Below, piece after piece: positions 36,826-48,045 of a stretch of 64,000 bases of DNA. Origin of the DNA: Adenanthera pavonina. Its lineage: Eukaryota > Streptophyta > Magnoliopsida > Fabales > Fabaceae. The stretch is taken from contig JAIVEN010000004.1 in NCBI GenBank assembly GCA_026686845.1, positions 16,276,827-16,340,826 on the forward strand, written 5' to 3'. How positions within the stretch are numbered: position 1 is the first letter of the stretch; each line of letters starts with the position of its first letter. Below the pieces are notes generated by a model that worked only from the letters and a program-made list of their open reading frames with translations, was not told the DNA's origin and searched no databases. A program made the position numbers and the translations under genes.

Positions 36826-37020
36826 TAAATGTAGACATGAGACAAGGATGACAAAGATGATTGGAAGAACTTGTAGGGCTTGGTATACAACAAAAGAATG
36901 CTGAGGTCAGTAGGTTTATTTTAGAGTACTGTTGATTCATAAGTGGAGTTTCATGATGGATAGAAATAGGGGGAGAACATAAGCTCTTTTCTTCTGGGGT
37001 CTACAACAAGAGATGCTCTT
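36826..37020 (+). repeat. Right copy of the direct repeat flanking the Harbinger element
   Basis: TAAATGTAGACATGAGACAAGG to CAACAAGAGATGCTCTTG. Pairs with 16989-17190. It begins with the transposon's own TAA target copy. Confidence 0.75.
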
Positions 37021-37777
37021 GTTAAGAATCTAGGGAGGGATTGTTCAATATGCATATATAGGTGTGCATCAAAAGTTTTTGTGTGAAGTAGATTTTGCCC
37101 CCGTAATAACGCAGGGGAATGGCAAAATTATTTTTAAAAAGCCAAAATTACACACTTTGCAAGGCTAATAGGACTTGTATTTTTTTTTTTAATTCCAATT
37201 TTGCAGATATCATGCTATTCATAGGGAGGTCTACTATTGGTTCAATACAGGTTTTAATGAATTTAGAAGGACCGATCACCTCAGCAAACTGTAATTTGTC
37301 AAGCAATCTTTAAAAAATTAACTATTGGATAGCAACTGTTTCTCAAGAGAACACAATGTAGCAAGTATTGAATGATCCTTATAGCTGTCTATGGTTTAAG
37401 ATTAAAGTGTTGTTTCTTGGAAAGAATGATTGCTGCATGATGTTTTACTTCATAAGCATTTCATTTTTCAGCTTTTCTGTGATACATTCTCCCCATGCAT
37501 CAGTCACTGCAGGTACTCATTATACTTTTGGTTTATAACCGAACTGTTTTTCTTGCAAAAGTAGCTCACGAACAGAAAGTTGTTAGAGTATTGACTATAG
37601 CCTAATGGTCAAGGCCCATTGGAGTTTCTGGTTAGTGAATTAGCTGGTCCAATCTTTACCGACAGGCCTTGTTTCTGCGATTCATACAGATCCAAAGCAA
37701 ACAATAGAGGGCAGGGAACATTGTTTTTTTTTTGTTAACGTAATTCCTTGAGATCATATCTTAAAAAAAAACGGAAA

Positions 37778-37808
<31 letters not shown>

Positions 37809-37860
37809 CTTGGATTTAATCATAGAAGAAAAAAGGAAAAAGAAGTCACGCGATGGCAAC
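37021..37860. other. AT-rich intergenic sequence with a short microsatellite
   Basis: No gene is supported. A (GAA)n run of about 30 bp lies at about 37778-37808. Confidence 0.5.
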
Positions 37861-37869
37861 AATTCAATT

Positions 37870-40150
37870 CATCTTTAATTTTTACTTGTGTCCATAATTT
37901 TCTTAATCAATTAAAGATCAAATACCCGTAGTGTGGAAAAATATAATAACCTGATAATGAAGGATCGTTGCTAAAACTTGAATAATACACACCAAAGAGA
38001 AAAGGAATCTCATCTTTTTATTCGTGTTCATATATTTCTAATTAAATCAATTCAACTTTTATACATCCCTTGTTTTTTTGTCAGACACTCAAACAACTTA
38101 TATATCATTTTTGAACAGTTACATTTACAATTGTATTTTATTATTGGAGTAAAATAAATGTTTTTTCACACACAAATTAACCAGAAATGAATTAAAAATC
38201 ATTACTTATACATGTGTTATATATATATTTGCGACTGAAGTGATATATTTGTCTGCACTAAACATAATTCTCATTTCAGGTAAACTAAATCAGTATAACG
38301 TTGGAGTGGAGAAAATAGCATGCACAATAATAGATTTATTGTTGAATTTTTATCCCATATATAATTTTCACAGTTACTTTTTTTACATATTATTTTTAAA
38401 TGAGATTACATTTCGTTCTTTCCATTCTCTGTGTGAATCAAATTCATTTACGTATTTTCAAAGTATGCGCAGGCATATTAAAGTCATTTCATTGATAAGA
38501 AAGACGCACATTAATGTCTTGAGTTATATATATATATATAAACAATGAAATTAACAACAAAATGTTACAACATTTAATTGCGGATTAAATCCCATAATAA
38601 GCCTCTTGAAGCGCAATGTTCCTATTGCCTAAAGGAACCTCTTCGAACAAGTCAAATCCTGATTTTAAGCAGCACCCGGTTGAGCAAACATATGTATGGC
38701 GTTATCTCCCATATATAATTTTCTCATATATAATTTTTTTAATTTCATACTATTTTTAAATGAGATTACACTATGGTTCACTGAACATAGATATTGCCTC
38801 ATCTTTTTTCAACACATCAATGAAGCGAAAAAGAAAAAGAAGTTTTAGATGGTGACAATTCATCTTTATTGATAATTTTCTTACTCATCAAGTCAACTCA
38901 AATAGCGATGTCATGGAAAAAATGGCATCATATTGCAGATTCTTTGTTAGAACTTAAATATTATATGTATTATTTGCTTAGAAATTCTCATTTCAAATTT
39001 GATTTTGTAATTAGAATCAGCCAAAATTAAATTAAGAACCATACATCAAAATAACTTTTCAAATTCAATGCACAGTATATATGTATATTATATTAAGTCA
39101 TTTTCATTGATAACCAAACTATTTTTATAAATGAGGAAATTTTCTAGACATTATTCAACTCATTGATGTGGCCAAAGAAAAAAGGAAAAGGAATATCATC
39201 TTTCTACTCATGTTCATTTATTTCTGAGTCAAGTCAACTTTTATATATATATATATATATATATCCCTAGCGTAAGGAAAGTGGCACAATAATTCAGAGT
39301 CATTGTTAAAATCAGAATAGCTCATATCTTTTTATTTAAAAAAAGAATTTACAGTTATGATTATGTTTTATAAAATATATGTTATTTCAATACAAATTTA
39401 CCAAAAATAAATTAAGAACAATAACTGATACATTTGTTTACACAAATGTAATTCTAGCTATAATGTCAATATGACTTATGTCATGTGTAAAACTTAATTA
39501 TTTCAGTTATAACAATTAATATTCTTGAAATTACGTGAATGTAGATGCTGGTATGTCTTTTAACAGTTGATTGATATGTTCAAAGAGACAACAAAGTCAT
39601 GGTTGGTGTCCATAATGTTTGAGTCAAGCCAATAATGTAGAAGCCGTATTGCGCGGAGAAAATGAAGCAATAAGAATTGCCCAAACAATTTTTTTCTAAA
39701 GAATTCAATTTATGATTTCATTTTAAATTTGAATTATAAAAAACGTTATTACATTTACAATATTACCAAATACAAATTAGTAATGGTCATTGATATATTC
39801 ATTTTCCTTAATCTTATTAAGTCCATTGCGTTGGTAACAGGTAAAATTATCGAAGTTCTTTTAATGCTAAAGACAAAAACAACTTTTGATCATGACCATC
39901 TCATCTTTCTGTATGTGTCTATAATTTTTCGGGTCAAGTAAATTTATATAACTTTGAAATCAAGAAAATAGCTTGCACAATAATATAGATTTACTATTGG
40001 AATTTGTATATAATCACACTCATTATTTTGTTAATAATTCACATTTAAGAGTCTATCTTGCAATTACAGTAAAATGACTGTTGAGTGTTGACGTACCTAC
40101 TTAAATATACAAATAGACGACAATTAAATTAAAAACTGGTTATTAATTTA
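37870..40150 (+). repeat. Highly degenerate tandem repeat, unit about 365 bp
   Basis: Three landmarks recur in the same order: (a) a GTCCATAATTTTCT...GTCAAGTCAAC-like block near 37890, 38025, 38878, 39214, 39612 and 39915; (b) GGAAAAAATGGCACAATAAT-like near 37930, 38310, 38912, 39277, 39650 and 39960; (c) AAATTAACCAAAAATAAATTAAGAAC-like near 38175, 39020, 39400, 39755 and 40115. Spacings cluster at 300-400 bp. Identity between units is low. No open frame is conserved. Confidence 0.55.
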
Positions 40151-40600
40151 TTTTTTTCACCTGTCATAATTCTACAGTTGAGAACAAAACTATTGAGGTT
40201 CTATAATTTCTGATATTGGCATATCTTTTCAAAACTCATTAACGTTCTGCACCGTTTGTGTGCAGGAATTTGAATAGTACTCAATTTTTTTAATTAAAAT
40301 AATAATTAACTAAAAATTTTACCGTATACAATTAACTATATGAAGAAGTCATCTCTCCTAATTTTTCTAGTTAATAAGAGATGTCGTGCAGAAAAATTCA
40401 TTGTTATTAATTCTTTTTACCAAACACTCTTACTGAAATAAAATTACATTTAATCCCTTCCATTCTTATCCAACAAGTTTGTGTACACCAATATAAAGCC
40501 AAGTTGACGAAACCACTTCATGATGAAGCAACCTTACCTCATTTTCTTCCTTCCATTATTGTATTTCAAGATGATAAATATATGCTGAAACTTAAAAGTA
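40151..40600. other. AT-rich intergenic sequence
   Basis: Nothing recognisable before the target site of the copia element at 40601. Confidence 0.5.
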
Positions 40601-40605
40601 TATCA

Positions 40606-41273
40606 TGTTAGAAACAGTATATGAAAACAACCGGTGCCCAGAAACGTATGATAGCATACTGTCCTTAAGTTGTTATTCGCCCCCACTAGGATTGCTATAG
40701 GGATTCGACGAATCACCCCTAGGAGTTATTCTAAGCACCAAAGATATCTGACAGCAACTTCAGATACTTTAAAACACAAAATGAAATAGAGAGATTGTAA
40801 GCCAGAGAAGAGAATGTGAATGAGCCTTTTAATCTCTAGTCTGATCCTTTTATAATAGTGAAAAACATAAAATTGAAACGTTGTTGATGGACCTATTCAT
40901 TTCTGAATGTTGTATTTGAAATGTTATTGTCAAATTGAAACAAAATATCAAATGACATGTTGTTTCAGAATGTACCGTTTCAGAACGTTGTTATTCGAAA
41001 TTTTGTTTCTGAAAAAAAATGATTAATTAAAAATATTAATCTCAAATTCATACCAGATCAGATCTCCACCGTTAAATTAATCCAATGATCACGACTAGCC
41101 ATGTGCAAGTGCTAAATGCTTTAAATATTAAATAAATAATATTTAAATCCAATTAACATTTTTTTCTCAATAATTATTTTTTAACATGCTTTGTCTTCTC
41201 TCTCTTATATACATTTCCTAATCCTTACTCCCATCCAATGTGGGACTTTAGTTTTTTTAAACTATCTCTAACA
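40606..41273 (-). repeat. 3' LTR of Copia-F
   Basis: TGTTAGAAAC to CTCTAACA on the plus strand. Immediately inside it, 41274-41283 (ATCCCCCACT) reads as a polypurine tract AGTGGGGGAT on the element strand, which fixes the orientation. Confidence 0.9.
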
Positions 41274-41283
41274 ATCCCCCACT

Positions 41284-44200
41284 TAATTTGAAAAACTAAA
41301 TGTTCTCTCTAAATATAAGAATATGTATAATAGCACGTGTCTCTTGACTTGAACCTGTTAATAGTGTAAATACTTCAAATTATTAACAAGTAGATAGTTG
41401 CTAAACTGCATTGAACCACAACTTTAGTGTTAGTACTGGAAATACCACACACATAATCTTATATTGATTTCGTTCTACATAGACTTCCCGCACTTTTATG
41501 GTCATGTGCTCATCCTAGGCTTTTCATGAACATTTCAAGAATTACCCCTAAATTCTGTAAGAAGCGGACCACTTCTTATGTTCATATAGGTGGATTTCCA
41601 TTAAGCCTTAATTGCTCAGACTTCCTTGAATCCATTAAGAGTTTAACTCACCCTGAACACTTAAGTCCTTCTTATATGCACTAGTCACGGAATGGTTATA
41701 TGTCTACTCTAGTGCCCAGTCACTTATCAATAATTTGTTATTACCCATTGAACCTTTAAACCAGGTTTGGTCTAGTTAAATGTTGGGTTTCCATTACTGG
41801 TGACTGATGTTTACAGGGTGCAATCCTATTCCTCTTGATGTTTTGTTAACCAATTCTTTATTGAGTCCTTTTGTAAAAGGATCAACCAAGTTTTCACGTG
41901 TTTTTACATATTGAATTGTAATTATTCTATCAGAAATTAATTGTCTCACATATTCATGCCTTAGGCTTATATGTCTAGATTTACCATTTTAAATTTTGTT
42001 AAATGACCTAGACATTGTAGCCTCACTGTCACAATGTAAAGAGATGGCTGGCATCGGCTGTGGCCACAGCTTTATTTCCAATAATAAATTCCTCAACCAC
42101 TCTCCCTCTTTACATGCAGATGCTAAGGCAATAAATTCTGATTCCATTGTAGAATGACTTATACAAGTCTGTTTCTTTGATGCCCAGGAGATTGCTCCTC
42201 CTGCCAGGGTAAATATCACCTTGAAGTTGACTTACTATCACCTGCACCAGTTATCCAACTAGCATCCATGTAACCTTCCAAAACTATTGGAAATTTATTG
42301 TAAAGCAGTCCTAGATTAATTGTTTTCTTTAGATATCCTAGGACCCTTGTAATTCCTTTCCAGTGTTCTGTTCTTGGATTACTAGTATATCTTGAAAGTT
42401 TGCATACTGTCAAAGCTATATCAGGTCTAGTACAATGCATTGCATACATCAAACTCCCAATAGCACTAGCATATTTTAGTTGAGCCACTGATCTATTATT
42501 ATTTTATGTTAAATGATGTGATGAATTAAAGGGGGTATTTGCCTCATTTATATTTAAATGTTGAAACTTGTTCAAAATTTTACTAACATAGTGAGATCGT
42601 TTGTTAGCTTTTCTGGAAGTATTTTCACATTCTGGTATTTCAAAATTCAAATTTTGAAAGCCAAAATTCTTCTGTTGGACCTAAAGTTTGAATTTTGGAA
42701 GCCAAAATTCATCTATCAGTGGCAAGCTCAACTATGCACGAAGGTTCTCTTCGCCTCCGAAATTCGTCTATCGCAGCAGAACCTGCGTAACTTCAAACTT
42801 TACACTGTAGACAGTCTTACAGAAGCTATAACTCTCTCATTTTAACTCTAAATTAAGCAAATGACCTATGGTTGGAAAGCTCTCAATGTCTACTTTCAAA
42901 TGAAATAAATTTAACTTCAAAATAAAACGTATTCTGTAAGATATGATCAAAACAATAATAAGAGGTCAAAACTAAAAATTCATATCTCACTATTCAACTT
43001 TAAATAACCATAGCTTTTTCATATGATCTTTATTTTGAGTGAAATAACCTTCTTTGAAAAACGTATTAAGTCTAGTTTCATATGAAATAGTTTTACATCA
43101 AAGCCATATGTATTTTGGGAGATATATTAAAAATACTAATCAAAGGTCAAACTATAGATTCTTGAAAACCAGATTTCACTAACTATGCTTGACTCGAAAT
43201 TCAAATTTCAACACTTGAAATTCGTCTGTCAGAGGTAATATCTCTGGAACTTCAAATTTCACTCAGCAAAGTTCATATTTTCAGAAAGTATATGAAGTTT
43301 AACTTCTCAAAATTTGTCTGTCATCAGAGTTTTTCAAATCTAACTTATGCTAACACCAGACTTACTTAATCTAACTCATTTAAAACATATGGTAACAAGA
43401 TTAAGTAATTTTTAAAGATTAATCCCACCTCAAGACCTAAGTGAAAATAAAATATACCTAGTGACTAGGTCTTCAAATGTTGAGTTCCACTTCCACTTGA
43501 TCATTTCCTTCTTGGCATGCTCCCTTCTGATCTTCCATTTTTGGAGCATCCTTTCTTTTCTTCTTTCTTGAGTGAGGCATGATATTGATTTCCATTTCTG
43601 TATTCCAATACTCAGTCTTCTTACTTGGACCAACCTACATTTAATATATTACACTTAGAAACCAAGTAGTTAGTCTAGTTTATATATCCAACTTATATTA
43701 TTCATTGTAAAAGTACAGTGGATATATTTACACATAGCATGATATATATATTATAACCATAATTAAATATATGCTAATATGTATTTTACTTCTTTAAGGA
43801 ACATTATATATGTCAGATATATATAATGCATTTGTTCTTTATTATTCTATATTTATCATCATCAAAACTTATATTATACTAAACCTTACAGTTAGTAGTT
43901 AACAAAGCCTCACCCCACAAATTCATGAAAGTTTTTGCATTCAGAATCATTGCATTTACCATTTCTACTAAAGCTCTATTTTTTCTTTCTACTAAACCAT
44001 TTTGTTAAGGTGTATAAGGAGCACTCATTTGGTGAATAATACCATTATTTTAGCAAAATTGTGAAAAATCTCTAGAAAAATATTCTCCTTCTCTGTCACT
44101 TCTTAAAATCTTTATCTTCTTTTCTTTTTGGTTTTCTATAACATTCTTAAAGTTTAAAAACATCTCAAGAGCTTGACCTTTTGTCTTCATCAAATAAACA

Positions 44201-45819
44201 TAAGTAAATCTTGAAAATTCACCTATAAAAGTTATAAAATATATGTTTCCTCCTCTTGTTAAAATACCATTTAACTCACAGATATCAGAATGAATAAGTT
44301 CTAAAATTTTTGAACTTCTTTGAATAGAAGGAAAAGGTTTTCTTACTATTTTAGCTTGTATGTAAATTTCACATTTGTTATTCTTATTATTTTCACAGGA
44401 GATTAATCCATTTTTAGACATATGTGCTATTGTTCTATAATTAACATGTCTCCATCTATCATGCCATAAAGTAAAAGATTGATAAAGCATATAAACAAAA
44501 ACTGAATCATTCTTATTAATGCTTAATTTGAACATTCCATCAGAAATATAACCCTTTCCCACAAATAACCCATCAAATATAATCTTATTAGCCTCTAAGA
44601 CAACTTTCAGCCCCTTTCTAGACAAAACACTTGTAGACACGAGATTCTTTCTAATTTCTGGAACATGAAGTATATTCTGCAGAATCATCTTCTTTCCAGA
44701 AGTAAACTGTAACTCAACACTGCCTCTTCTAAGTACATTTGTTGTGCTTCCATTGCCCACAATCACATGCTGCTCTTGTTGAGCAATTTCATAATTCTTG
44801 AACAGATTCCTGTCATGGCATACATGAACTATTGCTCCAGAATCATACCACTAGTCAAACAACTTTACAGCAGCAGCCATATTTAATTATGAAATTGTAC
44901 CAATGTGCATATTAGAAACCATGGCAATAATTTCATCACATTCTGTATCCACCATGTTTACACTATTGGTAGTTTCATTCCTTGGTTTTTTCTTATATCT
45001 GCAATCCTTTTTAAGATGTCCTTTCTTTCCACAAACAAAACAAGATTTTTCAGTCTTGAATTGTTTTCTAGAACTAAAACCAGTGGGATTTGGGTTCTTT
45101 CTCTTGTTGTTGTTATTTCCAGGAAAATTCTAATTTTTATGACCTGCAGCAGCCACATAGTTAACTTTGGTTTGAGATTCTGAATGCTTCTTTTGTAAGA
45201 CACGAGTTTCTTGTTCAATCCTTAAATATTTTAGAATCTGATCCAAAGTAAAACTTTTTATGGTATGAAGCAATTTTTTCCTGAATTCATGCTAAGTAGG
45301 AGGTAATTGTGCAATAATGGCACCTACTTGCACTGACTCTGGAATGTCTACCTTCATATCTTTCATTTTAGAAACTATAATCTGTAAATCATGAACTTGA
45401 TCTCAAATGTTAACAGCATCTTGCAATTTGTAATCAAAATACTACATAATCAAAATCTTATATGTTCCTTGCTTTTATGTGTTGTATTTGGCCTCCAATG
45501 CATCCCAAATCTCTTTTGGTGATGAGAAGAATGAGTAGAGATCATACAATCAATTCAACAGTGTGTTCAGAATATAGCCACGACATAACACTTCATCTTC
45601 TGCCCTCTTCTTGCGTCTAACCTTAACTTCTTCACTTTCATCATCACTTGGTTCAACAAGAGGCTTCAGACCAAGATCAAGTAGATACAAAATTTTCATG
45701 GCAGTCAGCAAAAACATAATTTTGTCCTTCCACCTATTGAAATTCATTCCATCAAAACGATCCAATTTGATGAAGTCCTGGTTCATGACCTTGAATGCTG
45801 ATTCCTGGGTGGTCTCCAT
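41284..45819 (-). pseudogene. gag-pol: Degenerate gag-pol of Copia-F
   Basis: Gag starts at 45819 (METTQESAF, then FDGMNFNRWKDKIMF). A CCHC knuckle, CFVCGKKGHLKKDC, is readable at about 45005-45046. Protease shows WYDSGA (about 44850). The gag-pre-integrase region has WHDRWRHVN (about 44455). Integrase has HSDICE, SDREGEYF and, with a frame error, a PQQNG-type region near 44010. After a gap of about 1.3 kb the RT end (42216-42600, SAIGSLMYAMHCTRPD) and RNase H (41989-42219, SWASKKQTCISHSTMESEFIA) follow; pol fades out near 41815 and the remainder to 41284 is 3' untranslated. Many frameshifts and stops. Confidence 0.85.
42602..43870. repeat. Foreign segment replacing the RT region of Copia-F
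   Basis: Pol coding stops abruptly at 42601 and resumes as integrase after about 43870. The segment between begins TGTTAGC and contains motifs like those of the Sire LTRs (TTCAAATTTTGAA, TTCGTCTGTC, AAATTTGTCTGTC), mainly at 42640-42780 and 43195-43325. It may be a diverged LTR fragment, but I cannot find its right end or a target duplication. Confidence 0.45.
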
Positions 45820-45851
45820 GATCAATCAAAATAAAAATAACACCTTAAGAT

Positions 45852-46496
45852 TGTTAGAAATAGTATATAAAACAACCGGTGCCCAGAAATGTATGATAAC
45901 ACACTGTCCATAAGGTGTTATTTGCCCTCACTAGGTTTGCTGCAAGGATATGACGAATCACCCCTAGGACTTATTTGATAGCAACTTTAAATACCTGAAA
46001 GCACAAAACAAAATAGAGAGATTGTAAGCCAGAGAAGAGAATGTGAGGGAGCCTTTTAGTCTTTGATCTGATCCTTTTATAATATTGGAAAACATAAAAT
46101 TGAAACGTTGTTGATGGACCTGCTCATTTCTGAACATTTTATTTGAAACGTTATTGTCAAGTTGAAAAAGAATATTAAATGACATGTTTCAGAATGTACG
46201 TTTCAGAACGTTGTTATTTGAAATTCTATTTTTGAAAAAAATGATTAATTAAAAATATTAATCTCAAATTCATACCAGACCAGATCTCCACTGTTAAATC
46301 AATCCAATGATCACGACGCGCCACGTGCCAAGTGCTAAGTGCTATAAATATTAAATAAATAATATTTAAATCCACTTAACATTTTTTCCTCAATAATTAT
46401 TTTTTAACATGCTTTGTCTTCTCTCTCTTATATATATTTCATAAGCCTTACTCCCATCCAATGTGGGACTTTAGTTTTTTCAAACTATGTCTAACA
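45852..46496 (-). repeat. 5' LTR of Copia-F
   Basis: TGTTAGAAAT to GTCTAACA on the plus strand, 645 bp, followed by target copy TATCA. The tRNA-Met primer site seen in the Sire elements is not present beside it. A TATA-like ATATATATAAGAG (element strand) lies near 46425-46440. Confidence 0.9.
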
Positions 46497-46551
46497 TATC
46501 ATGGTGTAAAAAAAGGTGTTGCTAAATTCTTAGCATAAAAATATAGCATCC

Positions 46552-46851
46552 TATCATGGGTTCATTACTCTCTCCTCAAAAAAGCATTTCAGTGGGGTGT
46601 GCAACACTACCGCTTATAAACCAGGATTAACCCCTCATTCATCTATGTGGGTTGTAACAGCTCCCCTGGCCAATCTGTGACGCCCTCATCATGGGTGACT
46701 CACAGATTGGGTAAACCTGGAGTCAACTCTGATACCACTTATCATGAGTTCATTACCCTCTCTTGGAAAAGCGCCTCAATGGAGTGTGTAGCGTCCCCAC
46801 TTATAAACCTAGAACTAACACCTGTTCCATCTGATGATGTAAGGCATAACA
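46552..46851 (-). mobile_element. TRIM-like miniature LTR element
   Basis: Two direct repeats of 108 and 112 bp (46552-46659, TATCATGGGTTCATTAC...TGTAACA; 46740-46851, TATCATGAGTTCATTAC...CATAACA) flank an 80-bp centre. The centre ends beside the right repeat with CTCTGATACCA (46727-46737), a tRNA-Met primer-binding site on the minus strand, and starts beside the left repeat with GCTCCCCTGG, a purine tract on that strand. It codes for nothing. I could not find a target duplication, and the end bases are unusual (TATCA on the plus strand). Confidence 0.6.
46673..46709. repeat. Hairpin in the centre of the TRIM-like element
   Basis: Arms AATCTGTGA and TCACAGATT enclose about 18 bases, including CATCATGGG. 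It could form a stable stem in RNA. Confidence 0.6.
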
Positions 46852-48040
46852 ATTCGCTCTTGATGCTTCAATTAATATTAATATTATTAAAAGCAGATCT
46901 GCTATAATTGATGGTTTGAATGCAAATGTGTTGCTTTGTCTTTTCACATTTCATTGATGTATTTAAAAAAAAAAAAGATTTATGAAATGGCAACACGGAC
47001 CCATAATTTTACTTGCCCCCAAAATTTTCAAGTAAAATTAACACAATATACCTTTTTTCTTTGGGCCGATGAATCAACACATACCCTTGGGGTGAATGAA
47101 ATGGCAAAATAATATGGAATCTTTTTAGGACTTTGAATAGTCTACTTTTTCTGGTAAAAAAAATTGTCTATACTTTATTTTTTTAACAAATTCACGTTTA
47201 ATATTGGATTTTATAATTTGTGCAGAATAAATGTTAGCTCCCTAACAAGTTAAATAAAATTTATCTAAAAATAATCCTCGTTTATTTTTTTAACACCAAA
47301 CAAAGTTATATAAATGTAGAGAATTACATGCGGACTAAAGTATCATCATTAATTCAATACATAACCAAGCACCAAATAAGTTGGCCAAAAAAAAAAACCA
47401 ACAACTGAATAAGAATGATTATTAATTTCAATTTAATATTATTCCGTTCTCACATATAAAATGCCACACCATGCTCCAATCATAATTCTATAAACGTATA
47501 TAATTTTGAGCTGTTGTTATCTTAAATATCTGTGGGTGTGTGTTGTTCTTATCATCTTTTTTCTGTGTATTGTTCTTATTATCTTTTTTCTCTATCTTTC
47601 TCTGCGAATATATTATATACATACAGATGATTCATATTGTAGTTGAAACCAGTGGGGTGACTGGTTCTACCAGTTAAAAAAGACTTAAAAAAATCAAAGA
47701 GAAGAAAGAAAATTTTGATAACGACGAAGAAAATCAAATAATGAAGAAAAAATGAAGTAGAAGAAAGGAGTAGAAGCCTGAAGAAAACTGAAAAAAAAAA
47801 AAAAAAGAAAGAGAAGAAGAAGAAGAAGAAGAAGAAGAAGATGGTCAAGTTAAAAAAGAAAAAGAAATGAAAGATTTCAGAAATATAACTTGTGGGGTAT
47901 TTTTATAATTTCCGCAAAATTATTCTAGTTTTTTTTTTTAAAGTTGTAATTGTACCGAAAAATTTGTTAGTTTTTCAAATCTCACGTAATTTCTTTTTGA
48001 CTTTCGACCGACATCCTTCAAAACACTTACCAATGCACAC
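46852..48040. other. AT-rich intergenic sequence with a (GAA)n microsatellite
   Basis: No gene. An A-run followed by an (AAG/GAA)n run occupies about 47790-47842. Confidence 0.55.
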
Positions 48041-48045
48041 ACTTA

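Larger units (their letters stand above)
40606..46496 (-). mobile_element. Copia-F: older Ty1/copia element of a different lineage
   Basis: Two LTRs (40606-41273 and 45852-46496) flanked by a perfect 5-bp target duplication TATCA (40601-40605 and 46497-46501). Gag, protease, integrase and RNase H remnants all read on the minus strand. LTRs differ by many substitutions and are 668 and 645 bp long, so the insertion is much older than Sire-C. The extra ORF of the Sire elements is absent. Most of the reverse transcriptase is missing and foreign sequence sits in its place. Confidence 0.92.

Noticed and set aside
46727..46737. CTCTGATACCA as a possible tRNA gene end
   Set aside because: Only the primer-binding stretch is present; there is no A or B box or cloverleaf around it.
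47579..47848. A phenylalanine-rich open frame on the minus strand
   Set aside because: It is the translation of an A-run and a (GAA)n microsatellite, not a gene.
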